DNA of 64,000 bases from Mycobacterium sp. D16Q14 (GCA_002013415.1 MAEX01000011.1:62001-126000); one strand, 5' to 3'; shown: positions 46,100-55,537, counted from the stretch's first letter. The notes: generated from the letters alone by a model not told the origin. Made by a program: numbers and translations.

Positions 46100-46166
46100 G
46101 ACCTGGCTCCACGCGTGTCGGTATCGCTGGTGATACTTGTGGGGAGACCGGCGGCGGGGTGAGGTG

Positions 46167-47006
46167 ATGGTGGAACGGGAAATCAAGACCAGGCGGATCA
46201 AGTTTCGTTATCCGGCCGGTTCCATGCGGCGTCACTATGTGCAGGACGACTTGGGGATGAGTCACGTCGTGGCGGTGCTCTCGGGGGCTTTCCCCGAGGG
46301 TGAGGCGTTCATGATCCGCTCGGTGCGCGCGGTCGCCGATCAGATCACCGATCCGGAGCTCAAGAAGCAGGTGGCCGGGTTCATCGGCCAGGAGGCGACA
46401 CACAGCCGTGAGCACCGTGAGCTCAACGAGCGCCTGCAGGAGATGGGCTATCCGACCGCGTTCATCGATCGGGCGACTCGCAGGGGACTGGAAACGCGCA
46501 CGCGCTACTCCTCGGCGAAGTACTGCCTTGCGATGACCGCGGCGCTGGAGCACTACACCGCGATTCTGGCCGAGACGCTCCTGGCCGATGAACGGGCCCA
46601 ACAGATGTTGGGACAGGGTGAGGTTCGATCCATGCTGCTGTGGCACGCGCTGGAGGAATCTGAGCACCGTGCGGTGGCTTTCGATGTCTATCAGGCCGTC
46701 GGTGGTACTCACCGCATGCGGGTATTTGTCATGTGGTTCACCACATGTGGGTTCTTCTCGCTCGCCGCGTGTGCGTCGTTCATATCGTTAATTCGGGACC
46801 CGGACTTCTACAACCCCGGGATCTTCCTGCGTAGTGCCCTGCGATTGTTCCGCTCGCCCTTCTTCTCGCGCGAGGTGTTTCGGCGGCTAGCGTCATACAG
46901 CCGCAAGGACTTTCACCCGGATGACGTGGACAACACCGAACTCATCGCGAAGTGGAATGCCGTGTTGTTTGGTGAGCAGGGGCAGATCGCCGACCACGTG
47001 CACTGA
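46167..47006 (+). CDS. Metal-dependent hydrolase (PF10118 type), copy 2
   Basis: This 279-residue paralogue of the preceding gene shares IKTRRIKFRYPAGSMRRHYVQDDL, QVAGFIGQEATHSREHRELNERLQEMGYPTAFIDR and LLWHALEESEHRAVAFDVYQAVGGTHR with the same Glu/His ligand pattern. ATG 46167 follows a purine-rich stretch; the frame is open to 46137. It is 68 bases after copy 1. The two have diverged most in the central and C-terminal parts, so they likely serve different substrates or regulation. Confidence 0.9.
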   Translation: MVEREIKTRRIKFRYPAGSMRRHYVQDDLGMSHVVAVLSGAFPEGEAFMIRSVRAVADQITDPELKKQVAGFIGQEATHSREHRELNERLQEMGYPTAFIDRATRRGLETRTRYSSAKYCLAMTAALEHYTAILAETLLADERAQQMLGQGEVRSMLLWHALEESEHRAVAFDVYQAVGGTHRMRVFVMWFTTCGFFSLAACASFISLIRDPDFYNPGIFLRSALRLFRSPFFSREVFRRLASYSRKDFHPDDVDNTELIAKWNAVLFGEQGQIADHVH

Positions 47007-47037
47007 TTCTCAGTTCGTCGGGTCTGAGCGAGCCGGG

Positions 47038-47982
47038 CTACGCTGAATCAAGGAGGGGGGCGCCCCCCTGGCATAAACGTACAGCCGTGTCGATCACATC
47101 CCGCGAATTTCTGTCGTTCTGAGCCAGCTCCGTGCTCCACACCAGACAGGTTGGCAGGACGAAGTCGAGATCGTCTATAGGCAGGCACACTGTCTCTGCA
47201 GAGTGGTAGAGGTCAGAGGTCTCTCTGGCGCCTTCCGAGATGGGTGCTATCGCGAATGCTCCGCCTGTGCTGATGGCTTCAGCGGCTGAAGAATGATCGG
47301 CGGGGTTGTGTCGTAATCGCTTGAGAAGGATTGTGGCCCTTAGTAGTCCATCTACCTGTCGTCGGTATTCGGTGTCGCTGTCACGCCGATCGGTGACGTA
47401 GTCGAGCTCGATGAGTTCTTCGAGGGAGATTGATGTACGCGCACCGTAGTCCGCTCTCGACAGCACTGCCCCTACGCTCTCTTGCCGAACAACGACGCTG
47501 CTCAATGTGGTGTTAGTTGGTGCTGACCGCGCGAAGCCGAACACCAAGTCTTTCCGCACTATCGCACCGATGGCTTCCTGGCTCCTTCGCCGTCGCCTGA
47601 TCAGCGTCAGCCGCTCGGCGTAGAGCTCCTCGAGGCGCTCGAGCCTGGAGGACAGTTCTGGGTGGAGCCAGGGCGGTACGCCGTACCTAATTGTTTGACG
47701 GCTGAAGGCGAGATCATGTGACACAACATCCGGCAAGGCATCGAATTGGTGGAGTATCTTCTCGGCGAGCGGGAGCAGTTTGACGCCTGACGGGGTTAGA
47801 ACCACCCGGCGCGTATCGCGAATAAATAGCGTTGTTTTGAGTGTCCCTTCCATGGCGCGGATCCGCCGGCTAAGCGGAGGAACGGACATGTGAAGATCGG
47901 CCGCAGCACGAGTGAAGTTTAGCCTCGCTGCCACTGCGACGAAGCAGCGCAAGTCGTGTATCTCGAGGCCTCTTACATCCAC
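47038..47982 (-). CDS. LysR family transcriptional regulator
   Basis: This is a LysR-type regulator. An N-terminal winged helix has LEIHDLRCFVAVAARLNFTRAAADLHMSVPPLSRRIRAMEGTLKTTLF, followed by an effector-binding domain. GTG 47982 places the HTH four residues from the start as usual (314 residues); a TTG at 48015 is an alternative. It is divergent from the secreted trio beginning at 48520 and may control it; the intervening 537 bases carry a dyad over the porin promoter. Confidence 0.88.
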   Translation of the reverse strand: MDVRGLEIHDLRCFVAVAARLNFTRAAADLHMSVPPLSRRIRAMEGTLKTTLFIRDTRRVVLTPSGVKLLPLAEKILHQFDALPDVVSHDLAFSRQTIRYGVPPWLHPELSSRLERLEELYAERLTLIRRRRRSQEAIGAIVRKDLVFGFARSAPTNTTLSSVVVRQESVGAVLSRADYGARTSISLEELIELDYVTDRRDSDTEYRRQVDGLLRATILLKRLRHNPADHSSAAEAISTGGAFAIAPISEGARETSDLYHSAETVCLPIDDLDFVLPTCLVWSTELAQNDRNSRDVIDTAVRLCQGGAPLLDSA

Positions 47983-48152
47983 GTTGCCGATTATATCCAA
48001 GTAAGGGATGGACAATTTTGCGGGCTCTGGCCATGAGTATCGATGAGGGCGCGGATCGATTGATCACGTACCTCAATATTGGAGCGTCGGGAATGATCCG
48101 CCGACTGCTTGGAGGTATCAAACTGAATCGCACGCAATGTTGTTTGCTAAGT

Positions 48153-48183
48153 AATGACTATTGCTCAGAAAGCAATAGTCATT
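48153..48183. terminator. Perfect 13-bp hairpin
   Basis: AATGACTATTGCT (48153-48165) pairs perfectly with AGCAATAGTCATT (48171-48183) across a 5-base loop and is followed by TTTATC. It reads as an intrinsic terminator on the plus strand, but no gene lies upstream on that strand within 1 kb except the convergent hydrolase block. It may be a relic or a protein-binding site. Confidence 0.5.
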
Positions 48184-48421
48184 TTATCGAGGGCGTTGCT
48201 GTGTGGCGATCAGCGTAATGGTCATTGACCTGTAATAACGCCATCTACCAGCTATCTCCAAGCAATCATGAATCGAGCATCTATGATCCTTGTCACACAC
48301 CAATAATTTGCGGCCGTTATATTCGCTATATATCGTCCTCGCCAGTTGCCTGATGGATGAACCGCGAAGTGCAAGACGGTGATACTGCGCGCTTCAAACA
48401 TGTTGTAGGTGCTTCATGGGG

Positions 48422-48470
48422 GGCAACGGACATGTTTTCATTTTGAGTTGCCGTGCATTTAGGTTATGTG
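48422..48470 (+). promoter_or_regulatory. Probable promoter and dyad of the porin-like trio
   Basis: TTGAGT (48443-48448), 16 bases, TATGTG (48465-48470) resembles a SigA promoter 50 bases upstream of ATG 48520. GGCAAC (48422-48427) and GTTGCC (48447-48452) form a dyad with a 19-base spacer over the -35 element, a reasonable operator for the adjacent LysR regulator. Both are tentative. Confidence 0.4.
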
Positions 48471-48519
48471 AAGAGTTTTTCTAGTCGAGAATTTCGGAAA
48501 GGTGACGGGAAAGGTGACG

Positions 48520-49218
48520 ATGAATCCGCTAAAGAATTCAACTCGGCGATGGGGATCGGCGCACACGGCTATCCGGGCGGTTTCGGGCCTCTTCGCGGTG
48601 TTGGCGATGCTCTCCACGAGCGCTGTGGCTGCGAATGCGCAGGGTCTGCCTGACTCGAATTTGCTTGATCGGACCGAAGATGGCTGGGGCATTGAAGTAA
48701 GCACTCTCGACGAGGAAGTTAACCCAGTTCCGAATCTGGCTGCGACGGCGTTTTCGAGGGAAGCATTCGTGCAGTTCACGGGTGTTGGAAAGATTAACGG
48801 TCAGGGAAGCAACCCCGTGACCTCAGCATCGCTCACCATCGGCTACCAGATGGGATGCCAGATCGATCTAAGTCAGGGCATCACTTTGGGTGGGAGTGTA
48901 GGTGCTGGCGTGGGCGGTGGAGTCGGCGGGATCTTCGGTGGGCCGGGGCCGTTTGGTGCGGGCTTCGGCGCAGTGGGCGCGGGTGCGGGCATCAATGGAG
49001 GGTTGCAGTTCACATTGCGACCCGGCGGAATTGTCGCTATTCCGATGGACAGTATGGCTCTCAGAGGCAGTGAGGCGCGGTTGCGGGTGCGGAACATGCA
49101 TATCAAGATCGACGCATGCGGAGGCCCGGTCACCGTTCGGTCTTTCACGCTGCTGAGTATCACGACCGATTTCACGCACTCCTCGTTGGCAACTTATGGC
49201 GAGCCCATTCAGATCTAG
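48520..49218 (+). CDS. MspA family porin-like secreted protein
   Basis: This 232-residue protein has a signal peptide of about 40 residues (cleavage after ANA). The mature part has MspA traits: FSREAFVQFTGVGKINGQGS followed by SASLTIGYQMGCQID, and the C-terminus VRSFTLLSITTDFTHSSLATYGEPIQI closely mirrors the end of MspA. The middle is unusual: a Gly-rich run (GAGVGGGVGGIFGGPGPFGAGFGA) replaces the constriction-zone region, and two Cys are present (in YQMGCQI and IDACGGP). ATG 48520 follows GGGAAAGG at 5-base spacing. It would sit in the mycobacterial outer membrane; whether it forms a pore is uncertain. Confidence 0.75.
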   Translation: MNPLKNSTRRWGSAHTAIRAVSGLFAVLAMLSTSAVAANAQGLPDSNLLDRTEDGWGIEVSTLDEEVNPVPNLAATAFSREAFVQFTGVGKINGQGSNPVTSASLTIGYQMGCQIDLSQGITLGGSVGAGVGGGVGGIFGGPGPFGAGFGAVGAGAGINGGLQFTLRPGGIVAIPMDSMALRGSEARLRVRNMHIKIDACGGPVTVRSFTLLSITTDFTHSSLATYGEPIQI

Positions 49219-49275
49219 TGTGGGCAAGCCTTTGGTCGCCAGAAGTTCAATTCCTGTAATGCGATTAGGAGCACT

Positions 49276-49689
49276 ATGCACAAGCTAGTAGCGAGGTCGG
49301 CGTTCGCGGTTATGTCGGTGAGCTTGGTTGGATTAGGGGTTGGTTCGGCGCTCGCTCACGCGGACCCGATACCAGCGCCTGCACCGGCGCCAGCGCCCAA
49401 TCCATATCTCAATCCGTACAATTCCAGCGCGCCTGGGGCGGCGATTTATGGCGAGATGAGCCCATATGCGGGGGGGCAGGCTCCAGGTGTTAGCTCGCCG
49501 CAGCCCGGCATCGTGCCGGGATACGTGCCCGGTGGTTTGGGTCCGCTGGCTAGCGAAATCAGCACGGGGTCAAGCGGATATCGTCCGGGGACGAATGCAA
49601 CCCTTCCGGGATACATGACAGGTCTTCCTATGCCCGACTTCCCCGCGAATCACATTCAGGCACCGCCGCTAAAGCTCCCGGGCAACTAA
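49276..49689 (+). CDS. Small secreted Pro-rich protein
   Basis: This 137-residue protein has a signal peptide ending SALAHADP and a mature part made of Pro/Ala and Gly/Tyr-rich low-complexity sequence (PIPAPAPAPAPNPYLNPY, GQAPGVSSPQPGIVPGYVPGG). No catalytic domain is recognisable. It lies 57 bases after the porin-like gene and 1 base before the next gene's start, so the three are probably one operon. Confidence 0.7.
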   Translation: MHKLVARSAFAVMSVSLVGLGVGSALAHADPIPAPAPAPAPNPYLNPYNSSAPGAAIYGEMSPYAGGQAPGVSSPQPGIVPGYVPGGLGPLASEISTGSSGYRPGTNATLPGYMTGLPMPDFPANHIQAPPLKLPGN

Positions 49690-49690
49690 T

Positions 49691-50401
49691 ATGCAGCACG
49701 TAGGCCGGTTGAGTCAGATATTGGCCCACACCGTCCGTTGCATGGCGGTGTGTGTGGTTTCGCTTACCTTAGGTGGTGTCCAGGTAGGGATTGGAGGCAA
49801 CGTGGCCAAAGCGTCGTCTCCAGCCCTCCGCGACTTGTCTGGCTGGTTGGCTGATCCACCGATCGATCCTCTACCGGACCCTAGTCCCGGACTGTTTCCT
49901 CCGGGAGGCTCGGCAACGCCGCGCGCCGAAGATGCTCCGGGCCAGCTACCGGCGCCTGTATCACCGGCGCCAGTTGATGATTCTGGTGCGCCACCGGCAC
50001 CGGCTGACACTCGACCCGATGACCCGGCTTCGCCGCAGGATTGCCAGATCATTCGGTCCGCGTCCGGGAGAATCGACGCATTGGCGATCAGGATCGCTCC
50101 CGCCTCGGATCCTTTTCCAACGAAGGAATCAGGGGAGCTGGTTGTCGAGAGCGATCTTCGGTTGTTCAATAGCATCGTCAGCTTGGCGGTGAGCGCTAGT
50201 GTGAACCTTGAGAATGCCCGCGAGAAGAACAAGTTTGAAATGTTCAAAAACACGGTGATCGCGATGAGCACGCTGTACACCGAACGCCGCAGTCAGGACC
50301 TCACCAAGCCAGCCACTGCGGAATGGGCGGCTCGTCTGGCACAGCTTCTGGATTCTTGGTCCAAGGCCTACGCTCTGATCTTGAACAGCTGTTATATCTG
50401 A
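49691..50401 (+). CDS. Secreted protein of unknown function
   Basis: This 236-residue protein has a hydrophobic N-terminus (CMAVCVVSLTLGGVQVGIGG), a Pro-rich linker (about 55-115) and a helical C-terminal domain (SDLRLFNSIVSLAVSASVNLENAREKNKFEMFKNTVIAMSTLY). That domain is flanked by Cys residues (in QDCQII and NSCYI) that could form a disulfide. It is not recognised. As third gene of the porin-like operon it may be a partner of the outer-membrane protein. Confidence 0.65.
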   Translation: MQHVGRLSQILAHTVRCMAVCVVSLTLGGVQVGIGGNVAKASSPALRDLSGWLADPPIDPLPDPSPGLFPPGGSATPRAEDAPGQLPAPVSPAPVDDSGAPPAPADTRPDDPASPQDCQIIRSASGRIDALAIRIAPASDPFPTKESGELVVESDLRLFNSIVSLAVSASVNLENAREKNKFEMFKNTVIAMSTLYTERRSQDLTKPATAEWAARLAQLLDSWSKAYALILNSCYI

Positions 50402-50703
50402 TGTGGTGGGTGGCCTTTCATCACGAAACGCCAGATCATCCGAGTTCGGGCCGGCGGGCTGGGCTACGACAGGCGTGGCATGCACTGACCCTAAGTCCCG
50501 CTGGTGGCTTTGCGTTCGAATGGTTGCATGGGAACGAACATGGCATCGAAATAGAGTGATCGAAGATCTGTTCGCAATGATGGATGACCAGCGGGCCACC
50601 ACCACCACACTTCTGAAGATCGGCCTGCAAGTCACCAGCCGAGCTGTTCACGAGTCGCTTTAACGACGCGCTCACCGTTCAGCTGATCGGGCCGCGTACG
50701 CGT
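50402..50703. other. Intergenic region without a supported gene
   Basis: Between the secreted trio and the convergent carboxylic acid reductase. Short open frames are present but lack starts with ribosome sites and family resemblance. I see no terminator-quality hairpin or RNA gene here. Confidence 0.5.
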
Positions 50704-53700
50704 TCAGAGCAACCCGTGCGCGCGCAGATCCGATATGTACTTGGAGATGAGCGCGCGGTCGAGATGTGGAATGTCGGCGCTGTCGCAGTCGCTCCCGATC
50801 TTGTAGTCCTGCACTGCTTTCCGGAACATGTCGGTAGGTATATCGGCGCCGCGCCGCGGGTGGCCCGGCGCCCGATAGGCGTCCAGGAGGGGTAGTACTG
50901 AGCTGCGCCGCAGTTCGTCCGGCAGGCCCCGTAGCGCCGTCTCGAAGCGAGATAGCCATTCGGCGTAGTCGTCGATGATGTCGATGGCGTGACCGTCTTC
51001 GATAAGCCAGTCGACGAAGGTGTCCACGGATATGCCGTCGTCGTGTGGGTTCATGACGTCGTACGACCGGAATCCCTCGGAGTTGGCCAGACCCAAGGTG
51101 GTGATTGCCTCGGCGACGAAATCTACCGGCAGCCCTTCGTAATGCGCTCGTGGACGGTCTCCGTCGGAGCTTCCCTGGTAGAAGCTGCGCGGTGCGATTC
51201 CGGTGAGTACGAGGCTCAGCAGCATGCGGGTAAAGGCGTCGGTGACGTTGAGCTGACCGCTATACAGGCGGTGGGTAAGGATCATGTCGGAGCGAAAGAC
51301 GCTGGCCGGCAGGCCACACAAATCGTGTGCCTCCCGCAGCAGCACCTCGCCGGCCCACTTGCTGTTGGCATAACCGTTGGCGTAACTCGCGCCGATATGG
51401 CGAGTCGGGCTGACCGTGCGAATATCGCCGTCCTCGTCGAAGTCGGGCACCGCCATGGCGACTGCCATTGTCGATAGGTAGGTCACCGGCTTCATTCGCG
51501 TGGTCAGTGCCAGACGGATAACCTCCGCCGTGCCAAAGACATTGGGACCGAACAGCTGGTTATAGGGGAGCACGTGGTTCACCAGTGCCGCCGGATGGAC
51601 GATCTTGTCGACCTCGCGGGCCAGTTGCTCCCACGTCGCGTCATCTACCCCGAGGCGAGGCTGGGCGATATCGGCGGCGACTACTCGCAGATGGCGCCGA
51701 GCCAACGCACGGAATTCGTCGAGCAGTGCCTGGTCGGTATCGCCGTATGCGGCCTCGAGACGAGCGAGGGCGTCGCCGTTGTCGTCACCGCGGACCAGGC
51801 AGATCAGTTGTCCATCGGACTGTGCCAACCGCTGGAGCCACTCCAGGCACAGGAATCTTCCGAGATACCCGTTGGCGCCGGTGAGTAGCACCGTGTTCAC
51901 GGCGCCGGAGGGCGCGGCAAGTATGGAGGCGTTGCCGAGCGTCTCGGCGTCGATGAACTTGTCGAGCGTGAGTTCACTGGCGTTGATGACGGCCACGTCC
52001 GGCCCGTGCACGCTGGTCGCCGTGGCAATGTTGCTCTCACGCGCAGCCTCGATGTAAGCGGCGAGCTTGCGCAGATCAGCTGCGGGACCGGTGATCACAC
52101 CAACCGGTACTTCGACGTCGAACAGATCGCGCAGCAGGTTGGAAAAGGTCAACGCCGACAGCGAGTCTCCGCCGAGATCGATGAAGTGATGGTCGGGACG
52201 CACCGCGTCCGAGGACATGCCGAGCAGTGCCTGGGCGGCCTCGGTGACGGTCTCGATGACCGGTCGCTGCTGTGCGGTATCGCGCAGCAGCCGTAGCTCT
52301 TGGACGCGGGCCTCGGCGAGGTCGGCATAGAGCTGTTCAAGCCGACCGCCGTAGTGCTCGATCATCTTGGGCCGTATCGGTTTACCTACGGCCGCGAGCA
52401 TGCCGCTCTCGATCGTGAACGGGGTGGTTTCGATGATGAAGTCGGCCGGAAGTTCGTACGAGTGCAGATGGTTGGCGCGGGCGGTCCGCTGTAGCGACTC
52501 CCGGATCGAGTTCTTCATGTCGATGGGCGAATTGGTGTAACGCTGCAGTGCCTCTTCGGTGGGCACGATGACCGCCAACAGGTACGCGCGTTCGCTGTTG
52601 CCGTAGACGAAGATCTGGCGAACCAGCGGTGCGCCGACGTACACCGTCTCCAGGTTGGCCACCGCGACGAACTCGCCTTGGGCGAGCTTGATGACGTTGT
52701 TGCGCCTGTCCACGTACACCAGCTCGTCGGGCGCGATCTCGGCCATGACGTCACCGGTCCGGTAATAGCCGTCGGCGTCGAACACCTCGGCGGTGACATC
52801 GGGACGCTTGTAGTACCCGGGCGTCGCGGTGGCGCTCTTGACCAGCAATTCGCCACGGGGATGGGGCTTATCGGTGGTGTAGTACCCCAACTCGGGGACG
52901 TCGACGAGTTTGTAGTCGAGTACCGGCGGGCGGGAGATCTTGCCATCGCGGAACACGCCGCCCACCTCGGTCAAGCCATACAGATCGAGTAGGTGGAAGT
53001 TGAGGGAGGACTCCAGGAAGGTCTTCATTTCGGGGGACAGCGGCGCCGTGGCGAGCATGCCCGCGACCACGCGCCCACCGAGAACGTCTTCGCGCAGCTC
53101 GGTTTTGGCCGTGTGATCGGCAGACGCTGCATCGGCTCCTGCGGCCGTGAGTGCGTCGACACGGGTTTGGTAATGCTGGAAGAGCATGTCGACCACTCGC
53201 GGCACCACGCCCATGTGGGTGGGGCGTGCCAGCTGCCAGTCCTCGAAGAGTGTGGATAAATCGCTCTCCGGAACGAAGTAACACGTGCCGCCGGGAATGA
53301 AGGCGGTCAGTAGCCCCACTCGGCCTGCGAGGTGGTTGAGCGGCAGGAAGTTGACGTTGATGATCGGGGTGTCCCGGTTGGGTGCCGCACCCGAGGACCA
53401 GAAACGGGTCACCGTCCACTCGGTGAACGTCGCGCCCTTGGGCGCGCCGGTACTGCCAGAGGTGTACATGATCAGCGCCGTGCGCTGATCATCGCCGGCC
53501 GTGTACAGCACGGGCTCGGGCAGCCGTCGTCCCTTCGCGATGACTTCCGCGAGTGACTCGACAACGACCTTCATGCCGGCTTCCTGTAGGCGGCCCCTTG
53601 CCGCGGCGAGCTTTTCGCGATGATCATCGGTGTCGGGCCGGTAGTCGAATACCACCACCCGCCGCAGATCTGTAAGCCCGAGTGCTGCCTCCACCGCGAG

Positions 53701-54201
53701 ATCGAGACTGTCCGCGCTCGCCGCCACCAGCCGAGGACTGGTCTCCTCCAGCATCATGCGCAGCTGGGCCACTGATGCGTTGTGTTGCAGCGGAATCGAC
53801 ACTGACCCGTTCATGAGCGTGGCAAGGTCGAGAGTGACGTAGTCGGGGCTGGAGAAGCCGATGGTGGCAACGAAGTCGTCGGCACCCACGGCGTTGGGGC
53901 CGTGCTGCCACTCGGCGAGAATGGCTGAGATGTTCTCGCGGAGCTCTCTGTAGGTGATCGTCTGGAAGGCGGGGAGCAGCCGATCGACCGTGCGGCCGGT
54001 GGCGGGGTCGACGACCGATTCGCGGGACCGGAAACCCATGACCGGCCGGTCGGCGTAGCCGGTCAGTAGAGCGTGCAGTACCTGCGACAACCGCAGTCCG
54101 GGTACCAGCAGGGAATCCATCACCTCAGGGTCGGGAATGGCCGCCTGGAACTGGGGGTCGGACTCGACCAGCTTCGCCGCCAGTGCCGCCGCATCGGTCA
54201 C
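50704..54201 (-). CDS. car: Carboxylic acid reductase
   Basis: This 1165-residue three-domain enzyme reduces carboxylic acids to aldehydes with ATP and NADPH. The adenylation domain (about 1-640) has LIMYTSGSTGAPKGATFTEW and the YRTGDVMAE region. A phosphopantetheine carrier domain with FIDLGGDSLSALTF (Ser attachment site) follows. The reductase domain has VLLTGANGYLGRFL and YANGYANSKWAGEVLL. It must be activated by a phosphopantetheinyl transferase. Mycobacterial examples accept fatty and aromatic acids (FadD9/Car). GTG 54201 is preceded by GAGAAGGGA; the frame runs 12 codons upstream without support. Confidence 0.96.
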   Translation of the reverse strand: MTDAAALAAKLVESDPQFQAAIPDPEVMDSLLVPGLRLSQVLHALLTGYADRPVMGFRSRESVVDPATGRTVDRLLPAFQTITYRELRENISAILAEWQHGPNAVGADDFVATIGFSSPDYVTLDLATLMNGSVSIPLQHNASVAQLRMMLEETSPRLVAASADSLDLAVEAALGLTDLRRVVVFDYRPDTDDHREKLAAARGRLQEAGMKVVVESLAEVIAKGRRLPEPVLYTAGDDQRTALIMYTSGSTGAPKGATFTEWTVTRFWSSGAAPNRDTPIINVNFLPLNHLAGRVGLLTAFIPGGTCYFVPESDLSTLFEDWQLARPTHMGVVPRVVDMLFQHYQTRVDALTAAGADAASADHTAKTELREDVLGGRVVAGMLATAPLSPEMKTFLESSLNFHLLDLYGLTEVGGVFRDGKISRPPVLDYKLVDVPELGYYTTDKPHPRGELLVKSATATPGYYKRPDVTAEVFDADGYYRTGDVMAEIAPDELVYVDRRNNVIKLAQGEFVAVANLETVYVGAPLVRQIFVYGNSERAYLLAVIVPTEEALQRYTNSPIDMKNSIRESLQRTARANHLHSYELPADFIIETTPFTIESGMLAAVGKPIRPKMIEHYGGRLEQLYADLAEARVQELRLLRDTAQQRPVIETVTEAAQALLGMSSDAVRPDHHFIDLGGDSLSALTFSNLLRDLFDVEVPVGVITGPAADLRKLAAYIEAARESNIATATSVHGPDVAVINASELTLDKFIDAETLGNASILAAPSGAVNTVLLTGANGYLGRFLCLEWLQRLAQSDGQLICLVRGDDNGDALARLEAAYGDTDQALLDEFRALARRHLRVVAADIAQPRLGVDDATWEQLAREVDKIVHPAALVNHVLPYNQLFGPNVFGTAEVIRLALTTRMKPVTYLSTMAVAMAVPDFDEDGDIRTVSPTRHIGASYANGYANSKWAGEVLLREAHDLCGLPASVFRSDMILTHRLYSGQLNVTDAFTRMLLSLVLTGIAPRSFYQGSSDGDRPRAHYEGLPVDFVAEAITTLGLANSEGFRSYDVMNPHDDGISVDTFVDWLIEDGHAIDIIDDYAEWLSRFETALRGLPDELRRSSVLPLLDAYRAPGHPRRGADIPTDMFRKAVQDYKIGSDCDSADIPHLDRALISKYISDLRAHGLL

Positions 54202-54292
54202 GGTGTGAGTCCCTTCTCTCGCTGAACAGACATGCATCGCACAGGTGTCTCAGGATTTTGCGTGCAACAGTTGTCTGCTCGCGGAATGGAGG

Positions 54293-55537
54293 TTAGCGGT
54301 CTGGCAGCGGACGCTCGACGATAACGCTGCGGCCCAACGGCTCCCGTTCCCGGCGTTTGGCGGCCAAGTAAACCTGAGCTGTTTCGTCGGCTACGGTGGC
54401 CCAGTCGAAGTCCGCGGTGAGCCGGGCCCGTGCCGCCACGGCCCGCTCGGCGGCAGCGGCCGGGTCATCGAGGGTGCGTTTGACCGCATCGGCGATGCCT
54501 GCCACATCGCGTGGGGCGAAGGACAATCCGGTCTCGCAGTCGATGACGGCTTCGCCCAGCCCGCCGACGGTCGAGGTCACCAGGGGAGTACCGGCGGCCG
54601 CGGCCTCCAGCGCCACGATGCCGAACGGCTCGTAATGGCTGGGCAACAAGATGGCGTCCGCGCGATGCAGCCACTGCAACAGACCCTCGTGGTCCAGGTT
54701 GCCCAGGAACTGAACGGACTTGACGACCTTGTGCTTGCGCGCCTGTTCGAGGAGCCAATCCTGCTGCGTGCCATCACCCGCGACCACCAACACCGTTCCC
54801 GGGTGCGAGCGGCGAATCTTGGGCAGCGCCGCGATGGCGTCGTGGATGCCCTTCTCGTACTCGAGCCGTCCGACGAAAAGCAGCACCGGAGCGGACCCAT
54901 CAGAGGGCAGTCGGGGAGCGAACACCCAACGGGTGACATCGATTCCGTTGCGGATGACGTGAACCTGCGGCAGTTCGGGCCCGAACAGCTGAGTTACCTC
55001 ATCGAGCATCGAGGCCGAGCACGTGATCAGCGAGTCGGATTCGCGGGCCAACCACCATTCCACCGAATGCACCTGCCGGCTGATGCGTCCGGATACCCAG
55101 CCGCCGTGCCGGCCGGCCTCGGTGGCGTGCAGCGTCGACACCAGCGGCACGTCGAAGTGCTCGGCCAGGGCGATCGCCGGGTGGGCCACCAGCCAGTCGT
55201 GTGCATGGACGACATCGGGCCGCCAATCGCCGGACCCCTTGAAGCCCAAGGCCAGTCCGGCGCGGACCATCGCATGCCCCATGGCCAGTGTCCAGGCCAT
55301 CATGTCGGTGCCGAAGTCGAAATCGTGTGGATCCTCGGCGGCCGCGACCACCCGGACACCTTCGGAAATCTCGTCGGATGTCGGGTGGCTCGCCGGGTCT
55401 GTGCCTGACGGGCGACGGGTGAGCACCACCACGTCGTGCCCGGCCGCGGCCAGCTCGGTCGACAGGTGATGCACATGCCGGCCCAGCCCGCCGATAACCA
55501 CGGGTGGGTACTCCCACGAGACCATCAGGATTCTCAT
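54293..55537 (-). CDS. GT4-type glucosyltransferase (Rv3032-like)
   Basis: This 414-residue retaining glycosyltransferase has MRILMVSWEYPPVVIGGLGRHVHHLS at the N-terminus, PVLLFVGRLEYEKGIHDAI, and the EX7E-type motif SHYEPFGIVALEAAAAGTPLV. The length equals Rv3032 (414 residues), which elongates the alpha-1,4-glucan of methylglucose lipopolysaccharide and contributes to capsular glucan. It lies with the GH57 and methyltransferase genes, the MGLP locus. Start ATG 55537. Confidence 0.93.
   Translation of the reverse strand: MRILMVSWEYPPVVIGGLGRHVHHLSTELAAAGHDVVVLTRRPSGTDPASHPTSDEISEGVRVVAAAEDPHDFDFGTDMMAWTLAMGHAMVRAGLALGFKGSGDWRPDVVHAHDWLVAHPAIALAEHFDVPLVSTLHATEAGRHGGWVSGRISRQVHSVEWWLARESDSLITCSASMLDEVTQLFGPELPQVHVIRNGIDVTRWVFAPRLPSDGSAPVLLFVGRLEYEKGIHDAIAALPKIRRSHPGTVLVVAGDGTQQDWLLEQARKHKVVKSVQFLGNLDHEGLLQWLHRADAILLPSHYEPFGIVALEAAAAGTPLVTSTVGGLGEAVIDCETGLSFAPRDVAGIADAVKRTLDDPAAAAERAVAARARLTADFDWATVADETAQVYLAAKRREREPLGRSVIVERPLPDR

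Larger units (their letters stand above)
48016..48519. other. Long AT-richer intergenic region before the porin-like gene
   Basis: This 504-base stretch is visibly lower in G+C than the surroundings, like the three genes after it, and carries no convincing gene. It holds a perfect hairpin (48153-48183) and a promoter-like pair with a flanking dyad (48422-48470). Foreign origin of the whole 48-50.4 kb block is possible. Confidence 0.55.

Noticed and set aside
50403..50663. 86-codon plus-strand frame
   Set aside because: No ribosome site, no resemblance to a family and unusual Trp/Arg/Met content.
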